Below the pieces are notes generated by a model. It did not search any database and was not told the origin of the DNA. It saw only the letters and a program-made list of their open reading frames with translations. Shown piece by piece: positions 41,762 to 49,936 of a DNA stretch of 64,000 nt. A program made the translations under genes and the position numbers. Each line of letters starts with the position of its first letter. Within the stretch, counting starts at the first letter, position 1. Source of the stretch: Flavobacterium suncheonense GH29-5 = DSM 17707 (GTDB taxonomy: Bacteria > Bacteroidota > Bacteroidia > Flavobacteriales > Flavobacteriaceae); assembly GCF_000430025.1 (NCBI RefSeq), contig NZ_AUCZ01000008.1:1-64000 (forward strand). Reading direction: 5' to 3'.

Positions 41762-43168
41762 TTAATGATTATGTGAATGATGTCCTTCTTTTTCTCTTTC
41801 TCTTTTGTAGTTGTCCCCGGAAGATTTCAAAATGGTTTTCACCTCTGCCTGAGCAATTACAGGGAAACTTCTTGAATATAATAAGAATAATACAAAGAAG
41901 AAACCAATTGTACCAATATAGATACCCGCATCCACAAAGGTTGGCTGGAACATCGTCCAGGATGACGGTAAATAATCCCTGTGTAAGGAAGTAACGATAA
42001 TTACGAAACGCTCAAACCACATACCGATGTTTACCACTATCGAGATAATGAACGAGAACATGATACTTGTTCTTAATTTCTTGAACCACATGAACTGCGG
42101 AGAGAACACGTTACAAGTCATCATCAACCAATATGACCACCAGTAAGGACCGGTTGCACGGTTTAAGAATGCGTACTGCTCATATTCCACTCCGGAATAC
42201 CAAGCTACGAATAACTCCGTGATATAAGCACATCCTACGATAGAACCTGTAATCATAATTACGATGTTCATCAATTCGATATGCTGTACTGTGATATAGT
42301 CTTCCAAGTTTGATACTTTTCTCATGATGATCAACAGGGTGTTAACCATTGCGAATCCTGAGAAGATTGCTCCTGCAACGAAGTACGGCGGAAGGATGGT
42401 CGTATGCCACCCCGGAATTACCGAAGTTGCGAAGTCAAAGGATACGATTGTGTGTACCGAAAGTACCAGTGGTGTTGCCAAACCGGCCAATACAAGAGAA
42501 ACCTCTTCAAAACGCTGCCAGTCTTTTGCTCTACCCGACCATCCGAAAGAAAGGATGGAATAAATTCTTTTATTGAAAGGGGTTACCGCACGGTCACGAA
42601 TCATCGCGAAATCCGGCAATAAACCTGTCCACCAGAACACCAAGGATACGGAAAGATACGTTGAAATCGCGAATACGTCCCACAACAACGGAGAGTTAAA
42701 GTTCACCCATAACGATCCGAACTGGTTTGGAATCGGCAATACCCAATATCCTAACCATGGACGTCCCATGTGAATAATCGGGAATAAACCAGCCTGCACT
42801 ACCGAGAAGATCGTCATCGCTTCCGCTGAACGGTTAATAGCCATTCTCCATTTTTGACGGAATAATAATAGTACGGCTGAGATAAGTGTTCCGGCGTGAC
42901 CGATACCTACCCACCATACGAAGTTAGTAATATCCCAGGCCCAACCTACTGTTTTGTTTAATCCCCATGTTCCGATACCGGTAGAAATGGTGTACACCAT
43001 ACATCCCGCTCCCCAAAGGAAGGCTGCTAATGCAATGGAGAATACGGTCCACCAAAGTTTGTTTGCTCTTCCTTCAACCGGACGAGCCACGTCTACTGTT
43101 ACATCGTGATAAGATTTATCACCTATAACTAAAGGTTTTCTAATGGGTGCTTCGTAATGAGACGACAT
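41762..43168 (-). CDS. actC: alternative complex III subunit ActC (NrfD-like, quinol-binding)
   Basis: A 468-residue polytopic membrane protein with about ten helices, matching NrfD/PsrC. Motifs are TVGWAWDITNFVWWVGIGHAG, split as WAWDITNFVWW and GIGHAG, and FPIIHMGRPWLGYWVLP, typical of the quinol-oxidising ActC subunit. It forms the membrane arm opposite ActF and docks the Fe-S protein ActB. The C-terminus is a charged tail ending EGHHSHNH, one of several His-rich ends in this operon. Confidence 0.95.
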   Translation of the reverse strand: MSSHYEAPIRKPLVIGDKSYHDVTVDVARPVEGRANKLWWTVFSIALAAFLWGAGCMVYTISTGIGTWGLNKTVGWAWDITNFVWWVGIGHAGTLISAVLLLFRQKWRMAINRSAEAMTIFSVVQAGLFPIIHMGRPWLGYWVLPIPNQFGSLWVNFNSPLLWDVFAISTYLSVSLVFWWTGLLPDFAMIRDRAVTPFNKRIYSILSFGWSGRAKDWQRFEEVSLVLAGLATPLVLSVHTIVSFDFATSVIPGWHTTILPPYFVAGAIFSGFAMVNTLLIIMRKVSNLEDYITVQHIELMNIVIMITGSIVGCAYITELFVAWYSGVEYEQYAFLNRATGPYWWSYWLMMTCNVFSPQFMWFKKLRTSIMFSFIISIVVNIGMWFERFVIIVTSLHRDYLPSSWTMFQPTFVDAGIYIGTIGFFFVLFLLYSRSFPVIAQAEVKTILKSSGDNYKREREKEGHHSHNH

Positions 43169-43208
43169 AATCCTTTATATTGTTTCTTATTAATTTATTT
43201 TATTACTC

Positions 43209-46200
43209 TTAGGTATTTCTAACTTTTACATGGTAGAATACATTCGGTTTGGTTCCGATGTGCTCTAACAAATGATACATTCTTTCGTCTTCTGCCAATT
43301 TAGCCACCTGACTTTCTTTATCATTTACGTCACCGAAAACCATTGCTCCGCTGGTACAAGCTGCCGAACAAGCGGTCTGGAACTCACCGTCTTTGATTTC
43401 ACGTCCTTCGCGTTTTGCTTTCAGGATTGTTGCCTGTGTCATTTGGATACACATTGAACATTTCTCCATAACTCCACGGGAACGTACGTTCACATCCGGG
43501 TTCAATACCATACGACCTAAATCATCGTTCATGTGGTAATCGAACTCACTGTTTTTGTTGTACAAGAACCAGTTGAAACGACGTACTTTATACGGACAGT
43601 TGTTCGCACAGTAACGGGTACCCACACAACGGTTGTACGCCATATGGTTTTGTCCCTGACGTCCGTGTGAAGTTGCCGCAACCGGACATACAGTTTCACA
43701 TGGTGCGTGGTTACAGTGCTGACACATTACTGGCTGGAACGCTACCTGAGGATTCTCAGAAGGATCTTCCATACCAGTGAAAGTATCGATAGAATTCATT
43801 AAACCGGAAGCTTTTCCTTTTAATTCTTCGTCGCCTTTGAAAGTTTCTTCGGAAGAATAGTAACGGTCGATACGCAACCAGTGCATATCGCGGCTTCTTC
43901 TCACCTCGGATTTACCTACAACCGGAACGTTGTTTTCGGCGTGACAGGCAATAACACAAGCTCCACACCCTGTACAAGCATTCAAATCAATCGATAAATT
44001 AAAGTGATGTCCAACCGAACGGTCGAAAGAATCCCACAAGTCAACTTCTGTTGTAGGCGTTTCCTGGTGGTCTAAAGACACCATCGGAATCGGGTTCCAG
44101 ATTTCAGCATCTTTAGTATTGAAGATTTCAAGGGTAGTTTCTTTAACGATATCGCCTCTACCCATTAAGGTTTTTTGTAACTGAACACACGCAAACTCGT
44201 GGTCGCCATTTCCTTTAGTCAATTTAGCCGTCTGGTTGGCATTTAAGTTTGCATACACTTTGTAAGCATTAACCCCAACCTGCATTTCGGCTTTCATAGC
44301 CTCTTTACGACCGTATCCCAAAGCTAAACCGATGGTTCCGGTAGCCTGACCCGGTTGAATAATCACCGGAACGTTTTCCAACTTCACACCACCTACTTCT
44401 AAAGTAGCGTAGCTTCCGTTAAGACCACCGTTGGCCACGTTATAGTTTTCCAAACCAATTTGTTCCGCATCTTTTTTGGAAACCGTTACATAATTGTCCC
44501 AAGACGCTCTGGTAATCGGATCCGGGAACTCCTGTAACCATGGGTTGTTGGCCTGCTGTCCGTCTCCCATACCGGTTTTAGTATACAATACCAACTCCAG
44601 TCCTCCTGCATTTTTAGCCTGAGCCAACGTTGCAGCAGCACCCGCGAAGTCTGCAGCTCCCGAACCGGCAACACCAGCCTCGAAAGTATACACCCCATCA
44701 TGTACCAATTTGTTCCATGAAGTTCCGGCTGCAATTGAAGTTCCTACTGCTTTTAAGTAATCGTAATAAGAAGCTGTATTTCCAGTCCAGGCCAATAAAG
44801 CTTCCTGGAATTGTTTTGTATCGAATAACGGACGGATGGTCGGCTGGGTAACCGCATAATGTCCTTTTGCAATCATTACATCGCCCCAAGACTCTAAGTA
44901 GTGAGGAGCGGCGGCAGCGATAGTGGTTTTTACTGCCGTTTCGTCTTCTCTCTGTGTGAAAGAAACCGAAAGTTTTACTTTTCCTAAACCTTCTGCAAAA
45001 TCAGCAGCGTTTGGTAAAGTGTAAAGCGGGTTAACACCGTTCATAATTAAGGTATGAACTGCACCGGCTTTCATATCGGCAACCAATTGCATTACGGCTT
45101 TGTTGTCTCCTTTGCGGATCAAACGGGCAGCTGCAGGGTTGAATGCTTCTGAATTCAAAGCTTTGTTAATCGCCAATACTAATAATTGTGCATTAACATC
45201 ATCCAATCCGGAAACCAAAACTCCTTTTGACCCGGCTGCTTTTAATTGTTGTGCTGCTTTTGTCACAGCCTCATCCTGTTTTCCTAAAGAAGAAGTACTA
45301 ACAGCAGAACCTGTAACAGCGTTATATATTTTAACTAAAGCCTGTTTTTGCTCGGTAACGGTTAACGGAATACGTTTGTCTGCATTTGCTCCGGCTAATG
45401 ACATGTTTGCCTCAATCTGGATGTGCTTCGACATTTTTCCGTTTTTCGGAACACGCCCTTTGGCATAACCGGCGTCGTAGTTTCCGCCTTGCCAGTCTCC
45501 CAAGATATCCGCCCCTACAGAAACAATTACGTCTGCTTTTGCGAAATCATACTCCGCCAAAGCTCTTTCTCCATACACCATCTGGAACGCATCCAAAGCA
45601 GTGGAAGAAGAAACCGCATCGTAAACAACGTGTTTGGCCGTTGGGTTTTTAGCAATAAAATCGGCGATTAATTTATCTGTAGACGGGCTGGCCATCGTAT
45701 TGGTTAACAACACTACCTGACCGCCTTTTGTTTTTGCCTCTGTCAAACTTGCCGTTACTTTAGCATTCACCTCAGACCAGGAAGCATCTTTACCACCAAT
45801 CTTAGGCTGTTTCAGACGCATGCTGTCGTACAACGACAACACTGACGCATGAACCCTTGCGTTAGCTCCAAATTTTGCATTTGGCAAATTATTATTTTCA
45901 ACTTTAATAGGACGACCTTCTCTGGTTTTAATTAAGATGTTGGCAAAATCAAAACCATCCATCATAGTGGTTGCATAATAATCCGCAACACCGGGAATGA
46001 TTTCTTCAGGTTGAACTACATAAGGAATAGACTTTACAACCGGACCTTCACAAGCCGCCAATGAAGCCGCAGCCGTAGAGAATCCAACGTATTTCAAAAA
46101 GTCACGACGAGTTGTTGAGGAAGCCGACAGGGTAGCCGCATCGCCAAGGAATTCATCCGTTGGGATTTCTTCAACAAATTCATTGTTTCTTAGCGTCTCA

Positions 46201-46262
46201 ACAATAGAGCTGTTTTCGTTTAGCTCTTCAACACTTTTCCAGTATTTTTTGTTTGATGCCAT
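43209..46262 (-). CDS. actB: alternative complex III subunit ActB (molybdopterin-like + Fe-S protein)
   Basis: A 1017-residue subunit with two parts of the complex iron-sulfur molybdoenzyme superfamily. Residues about 75-700 resemble the catalytic domain of molybdoenzymes but in ActB carry no molybdenum. Residues about 745-1000 are a ferredoxin-type domain with CTGCGACVIACHAEN, CQHCNHAPCETVCP, CVGTRYCANNCP and CSMCIQ..CSAAC groups, binding a 3Fe-4S and 4Fe-4S pair in the known complex. A twin-arginine signal is unusually deep: R52-R53 in TTRRDFLKYVGF, with a potential lipidation Cys at 71. It is exported folded and sits on the periplasmic side. Confidence 0.95.
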   Translation of the reverse strand: MASNKKYWKSVEELNENSSIVETLRNNEFVEEIPTDEFLGDAATLSASSTTRRDFLKYVGFSTAAASLAACEGPVVKSIPYVVQPEEIIPGVADYYATTMMDGFDFANILIKTREGRPIKVENNNLPNAKFGANARVHASVLSLYDSMRLKQPKIGGKDASWSEVNAKVTASLTEAKTKGGQVVLLTNTMASPSTDKLIADFIAKNPTAKHVVYDAVSSSTALDAFQMVYGERALAEYDFAKADVIVSVGADILGDWQGGNYDAGYAKGRVPKNGKMSKHIQIEANMSLAGANADKRIPLTVTEQKQALVKIYNAVTGSAVSTSSLGKQDEAVTKAAQQLKAAGSKGVLVSGLDDVNAQLLVLAINKALNSEAFNPAAARLIRKGDNKAVMQLVADMKAGAVHTLIMNGVNPLYTLPNAADFAEGLGKVKLSVSFTQREDETAVKTTIAAAAPHYLESWGDVMIAKGHYAVTQPTIRPLFDTKQFQEALLAWTGNTASYYDYLKAVGTSIAAGTSWNKLVHDGVYTFEAGVAGSGAADFAGAAATLAQAKNAGGLELVLYTKTGMGDGQQANNPWLQEFPDPITRASWDNYVTVSKKDAEQIGLENYNVANGGLNGSYATLEVGGVKLENVPVIIQPGQATGTIGLALGYGRKEAMKAEMQVGVNAYKVYANLNANQTAKLTKGNGDHEFACVQLQKTLMGRGDIVKETTLEIFNTKDAEIWNPIPMVSLDHQETPTTEVDLWDSFDRSVGHHFNLSIDLNACTGCGACVIACHAENNVPVVGKSEVRRSRDMHWLRIDRYYSSEETFKGDEELKGKASGLMNSIDTFTGMEDPSENPQVAFQPVMCQHCNHAPCETVCPVAATSHGRQGQNHMAYNRCVGTRYCANNCPYKVRRFNWFLYNKNSEFDYHMNDDLGRMVLNPDVNVRSRGVMEKCSMCIQMTQATILKAKREGREIKDGEFQTACSAACTSGAMVFGDVNDKESQVAKLAEDERMYHLLEHIGTKPNVFYHVKVRNT

Positions 46263-46292
46263 TGTATATAGATATTAGCTTCTTATTAATTA

Positions 46293-47600
46293 TTAATAGT
46301 GACACTTACCACACTCTAAACCTCCCATTTGTGCAGCCGTCAATTTGTCTACACCATACTTTTTAGAAAGCTCTTCGTGAATTTTTTTGTAATAGTCATT
46401 TCCTTCCACCTTAACATTGGTTTCTTTGTGACAGTTCACACACCATCCCATGGTTAACGGAGCATGTTGTTTCATGATTTCCATAGTTTCAACAGGACCG
46501 TGACATTTCTGACACTCTACCCCAGCCACTGTAACGTGCTGTGAGTGATTAAAATAGACAAAGTCAGGAAGATTGTGGATTCTAACCCATTTTACAGGTT
46601 TCACTTTTCCGGTATAAGACATGGTTGTTTTATCCCATCCCACCGCATCGTATAATTTTTGAATTTCAGCCGTATAGAATTCTTTCGAATACTCTACATA
46701 CGTAGAATCTTTATCGCCCTGGAATTCAGAAATATTCTTATGACAGTTCATACAAACATTCAAAGAAGGAATACCGGCATTTTTACTCACCCTTGCTGAC
46801 GAGTGACAATATTTACAATCGATTTTATTGTCTCCAGCGTGAATTTTATGCGAATAATGAATTGGCTGAATCGGCTCATAGTTCTGATCCACACCGATTT
46901 GCATTAAATATCCGTAGATAAAATACATTCCGATTAAAATCATCACAATGGTTGAAACCAAAACCAAAAATTGATTTTTAGCAAACGCCTTCCACAACGG
47001 TAACGACTTTTCTTTAACAGGCATTTCCACCCCATTAGCCGCCGCTATTTTGTTCAGTACATTTTTAACGAAGAACAACATGGCTACCAACATTGCCAAA
47101 ACAACTGCCAGCACTCCCAAAATCAGGTTATTGGAGACACCGCCTTCCTGAGTCACTCCTCCAGTTGCCGCTACAGCAGCCGCAGCCGGTGCTTCTTCTT
47201 TCGGCTGAGAAGTAAAGGCCAAAATGTTATCAATATCGGCATCCGACAATTGCGGAAAAGCCGTCATTGGAATTTTGTTGTTTTCCTCAAAAACCTTAAC
47301 CGCCTGAGCATCACCGGATTTAATCAGCTCTCCACTGTTTTTAACCCATTTGTACAACCACGCTTTGTCGTATTTATCCGCAACACCACGAAGCGCAGGC
47401 CCCGTCATTTTAGCATCTAACTTGTGACAAGCCGCACAGTTTGCATTAAAAATAGCTTTTCCGGCTACCGGATCGCCCGCACCTGCAGCAGGAGCTTCAG
47501 CTGCATCTTGAGCAAAAGTATTCAGCGAAAGCGACACTAACAGCGCCAGACTGAACAATAATTTTTTAGAAATCGAGTTATGGTTACCCACGTTTTTCAT
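46293..47600 (-). CDS. actA: alternative complex III subunit ActA, six-haem fusion
   Basis: A 435-residue multihaem cytochrome. Residues 1-30 are a signal peptide ending NTFAQ. Residues about 43-145 form a class I monohaem cytochrome c (C55-AA-C58-H59; Met ligand in IPMTAF). Two membrane segments follow (about 160-182 and 215-240). The rest is the pentahaem part with CKYCH, CMNCH, CQKCH, CVNCH and C430-GK-C433-H434 as the very end. So six CxxCH motifs occur in one chain, a monohaem domain fused to the usual pentahaem ActA. It opens the operon. The start at 47600 is used; an ATG at 47678 lies upstream of the promoter box. Confidence 0.93.
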   Translation of the reverse strand: MKNVGNHNSISKKLLFSLALLVSLSLNTFAQDAAEAPAAGAGDPVAGKAIFNANCAACHKLDAKMTGPALRGVADKYDKAWLYKWVKNSGELIKSGDAQAVKVFEENNKIPMTAFPQLSDADIDNILAFTSQPKEEAPAAAAVAATGGVTQEGGVSNNLILGVLAVVLAMLVAMLFFVKNVLNKIAAANGVEMPVKEKSLPLWKAFAKNQFLVLVSTIVMILIGMYFIYGYLMQIGVDQNYEPIQPIHYSHKIHAGDNKIDCKYCHSSARVSKNAGIPSLNVCMNCHKNISEFQGDKDSTYVEYSKEFYTAEIQKLYDAVGWDKTTMSYTGKVKPVKWVRIHNLPDFVYFNHSQHVTVAGVECQKCHGPVETMEIMKQHAPLTMGWCVNCHKETNVKVEGNDYYKKIHEELSKKYGVDKLTAAQMGGLECGKCHY

Positions 47601-47675
47601 AATTAAAAATGATTTTCGACTAAATTTGGTACGATTTTCGTAAACCAGAAAACATACCCTATTTATAAACTCGGA

Positions 47676-47704
47676 CAAAAATACGACTTATGAACTATTA
47701 TCAA
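47676..47704 (-). promoter_or_regulatory. promoter of the actABCDEF-coxBA operon
   Basis: On minus, TTG (47704-47702), 18 bases, TATTTTTG (47683-47676). The -7 box is exact and the spacing one base short of the usual range. It leaves a leader of about 70 bases to the actA ATG. No other box is seen in the 11.5-kb operon, whose intergenic gaps are 5-40 bases. Confidence 0.6.
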
Positions 47705-47781
47705 AACCTTAAATTTATCTTAAATTGTAATTTATACCAATTCTAAATAAATACCTGCTTTTATCGTTATCATATTAATCG

Positions 47782-47789
47782 TACTTTTG
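47782..47789 (+). promoter_or_regulatory. -7 element of SPOR protein gene
   Basis: TACTTTTG, exact TAnnTTTG, 18 bases upstream of the ATG at 47808. A TTT rather than TTG lies at -33. It is divergent to the act operon promoter about 100 bases away. Confidence 0.55.
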
Positions 47790-47807
47790 CATCAAACACA
47801 GTTCATT

Positions 47808-48197
47808 ATGAGAATTTTAAGACCCTCCCTATTGGCATTATTTCTTACCGCAGGTGTATTTGGCAACCAAAATGCATTGGCACAAACCCCAAAATTTAAC
47901 ATAATTCAGGATCCGAAATTCGAAAATCTCTTAAACGAGAAAAGAAAGATAAACTCTTCCATAACCGTTAACGACCGCTATAAAATTCAGATTTTTTACG
48001 GCACGAACGAAGAGGCCAAAAAAGCACTTTCCACATTCCGGAAGGAGTACCGAAACCTTGACGGAACCATCGTCTATTCCAATCCCAGTTACAAAGTTTG
48101 GGTCGGTACTTTCAAAACGCGGATTGAAGCCGAACGAAATTACAAGGAAATCCTGAAAAAATACCCCAATGCCTTGTTACTTCGCCCGAACAAATAA
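47808..48197 (+). CDS. SPOR domain-containing protein
   Basis: A 129-residue secreted protein: signal peptide to about residue 26 (NQNALAQ), a short linker, then a SPOR domain from about 53 (YKIQIFYGTNEEAKKAL through VWVGTFKTRIEAERNYKEILKKYPNALLL). SPOR domains bind denuded glycan strands of peptidoglycan, often at division sites. Flavobacterial one-domain SPOR proteins are common and uncharacterised. The start at 47808 is preferred because an ATG at 47787 falls inside the promoter. A strong terminator follows at 48211. Confidence 0.9.
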   Translation: MRILRPSLLALFLTAGVFGNQNALAQTPKFNIIQDPKFENLLNEKRKINSSITVNDRYKIQIFYGTNEEAKKALSTFRKEYRNLDGTIVYSNPSYKVWVGTFKTRIEAERNYKEILKKYPNALLLRPNK

Positions 48198-48210
48198 GGC
48201 CTTTTACAAA

Positions 48211-48238
48211 CAAAAAGCCGGCGTTTGCCGGCTTTTTG
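48211..48238. terminator. bidirectional intrinsic terminator
   Basis: Perfect 12-bp stem CAAAAAGCCGGC (48211-48222) with its complement (48227-48238) and a GTTT loop. It can stop the SPOR gene on plus and the stress-protein gene on minus. Confidence 0.88.
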
Positions 48239-48255
48239 TTTTTTATATACAAATC

Positions 48256-48735
48256 TTACAACTCTAAATGAGCACCTTCCGTATGCAGTATATGTTCGGC
48301 TTGTTCAATTTCTTCCATCGAACCATTTAAAACCACCATGAATTTACCTTCTTTCAGATGCTCTTCGTATTTCACCACTTCGTCTTCTTTTATGCCAAGA
48401 TAGGCGAAAAAAGAAATCAGACCTCCTGTGACAATGCCCAAATCAAATCCGGCGACAGCACCCACTAAAGCACCTGCGCCGTACAAAAAACCAAAACCGG
48501 GAATCGTAAAAACCCCGATACCGGAAAGCAAACCAATAACTGTCCCTGCTCCTATCCCAATTACTGCCGGAGCTTTTTGCACCACATCCGAAGTTCTCAC
48601 ATGGATGTGATCGTCAATGACTTCTGCAGTACCAATGAGCGAAACGTTTTTCATGGGAAAGCCATGGTCATGCAACGTTTTGATTGCATCTACCGCCTCC
48701 TTGTGCGTTTCGTAGATGGCGATTTTTGATTTCAT
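48256..48735 (-). CDS. general stress protein 17M-like membrane protein (YflT-like)
   Basis: A 159-residue protein. Residues 1-45 form the alpha/beta unit of the GSP17M/YflT type (KIAIYETHKEAVDAIKTLH, KNVSLIGT). A Gly/Ala-rich double helical hairpin follows (about 60-115, GIGAGTVIGLLSGIGVF then GALVGAVAGFDLG), as in glycine-zipper membrane insertions. The C-terminal part (KYEEHLKEGKFMVVLNG, AEHILHTEGAHLEL) closes the fold. Such proteins are often general-stress induced; the function is unknown. The ATG at 48735 is chosen because the next in-frame codon upstream is weaker. Confidence 0.8.
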   Translation of the reverse strand: MKSKIAIYETHKEAVDAIKTLHDHGFPMKNVSLIGTAEVIDDHIHVRTSDVVQKAPAVIGIGAGTVIGLLSGIGVFTIPGFGFLYGAGALVGAVAGFDLGIVTGGLISFFAYLGIKEDEVVKYEEHLKEGKFMVVLNGSMEEIEQAEHILHTEGAHLEL

Positions 48736-48900
48736 GACTAACACAATTTAAAGTTTCCAAATTCCTTAATACTACAGTAAAATTATCAATTATAATCAGA
48801 CAAATAATACATTTTATCTTAATATTATCATTTCAAAAGTGTTTTTACACATAAAAAGCAACCTCAATAACACCTAATTATCACAACGCAGTACGCCACA

Positions 48901-49827
48901 TCATTTCCAACCCATTTCACTCTTGAATTTATCGGCAAAAAACAGATTCCGAACAGGAATTTCCGGGTTTTCTTCCTTCTCCTTAAAGAAATACCAAGGG
49001 AGATCTTCGGCAGTAATCAGACCGTATTTCTGAAAGCCGGTGGCCACATAGGAATAAACATCATATTTTTTATACATCCCATAATCCAGATCATGTTTCA
49101 GACAGGCTTGCTTAAAATAAGGTTCAAAAAGAATCCAGGTACGCTCCAGATTATCCGCACTCATAAAATTATGCTGTACCATCATAGAAAAATCATGCTG
49201 AATAAGTCCGAAATTCTTTCCGGTGGGGAACCGATCATATTTTCTAGCAATCTTATACACATCGGTCAGTACGTTAAAAAGCAACTCGTTTTGAATATCC
49301 GACACCTGACGAAGCACTGACTCATCCTGAATCTTCTCCTTAATTTTCATCCCGTAAGAATTGAGCAGCTGATCTTTAAGTCTTGCTTCGTTCAGTTGCT
49401 TTAAATCAAGCTGTTTGTCAAAGTTCTGCTCCAGCCAAATGCTGTGATTTTTAATATACATCGGTTTAAACCAGACCGCCAAATCCCCTTTTAAAACAGC
49501 CTCAGCATAAGATTCGGAACCTGTCATGTAAGCGATTGTAAAACCGTGTTTTTCCACTAAGCGGGAAAGTTGCGTTTTAAAGAAATCCAAATCGTTGTGT
49601 TTGTAACTCAGATTCATCAGTTTCAGATGCAGATCGGCTTCGTAACCGTAATCTTCATCCAGCTTCAGAATCAGCTCTTTTACTTTGAGATAGTCTGTAT
49701 TGGAAACGGGTTTATAGCTGTCCAGAATGGGATTTAAGGTTTCATGAATAACTTTGTCTCGGTAGTTTTGAGAAAAAGACTTTAGCGTTGTTAAAAACAG
49801 CAGAACAAATAGGTGCTTTAGGTTCAT
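48901..49827 (-). CDS. secreted protein of unknown function
   Basis: A 308-residue protein that I do not recognise. A signal peptide is clear (MNLKHLFVLLFLTTLKSFSQ, cleaved near 20). The mature part has no cysteine pair or repeat, is mostly helical by composition, and is rich in charged and aromatic residues. Blocks such as WILFEPYFKQACLKHDLDYG and DLPWYFFKEKEENPE may be useful for searches. There are no further membrane segments, so it is periplasmic or secreted. It is transcribed on minus with no gene in the same operon; an infB terminator lies between it and infB. The 165-base gap downstream to the stress-protein gene (48736-48900) is A/T-rich with no recognised signal. Confidence 0.8.
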   Translation of the reverse strand: MNLKHLFVLLFLTTLKSFSQNYRDKVIHETLNPILDSYKPVSNTDYLKVKELILKLDEDYGYEADLHLKLMNLSYKHNDLDFFKTQLSRLVEKHGFTIAYMTGSESYAEAVLKGDLAVWFKPMYIKNHSIWLEQNFDKQLDLKQLNEARLKDQLLNSYGMKIKEKIQDESVLRQVSDIQNELLFNVLTDVYKIARKYDRFPTGKNFGLIQHDFSMMVQHNFMSADNLERTWILFEPYFKQACLKHDLDYGMYKKYDVYSYVATGFQKYGLITAEDLPWYFFKEKEENPEIPVRNLFFADKFKSEMGWK

Positions 49828-49890
49828 TATATAAGAATTACCATAAGAAATGATAACGCAAGAAAAGAAATTTATTGCAACAAAACATAA

Positions 49891-49918
49891 AAAAAGTCCG
49901 ACAAATGCCGGACTTTTT
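49891..49918 (-). terminator. intrinsic terminator of rimP-nusA-infB operon
   Basis: 10-bp stem AAAAAGTCCG (49891-49900) with CGGACTTTTT (49909-49918), 8-base loop, T tract on minus. It follows the infB stop codon by 18 bases. Confidence 0.85.
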
Positions 49919-49936
49919 AATTATACTTAAAAACGA

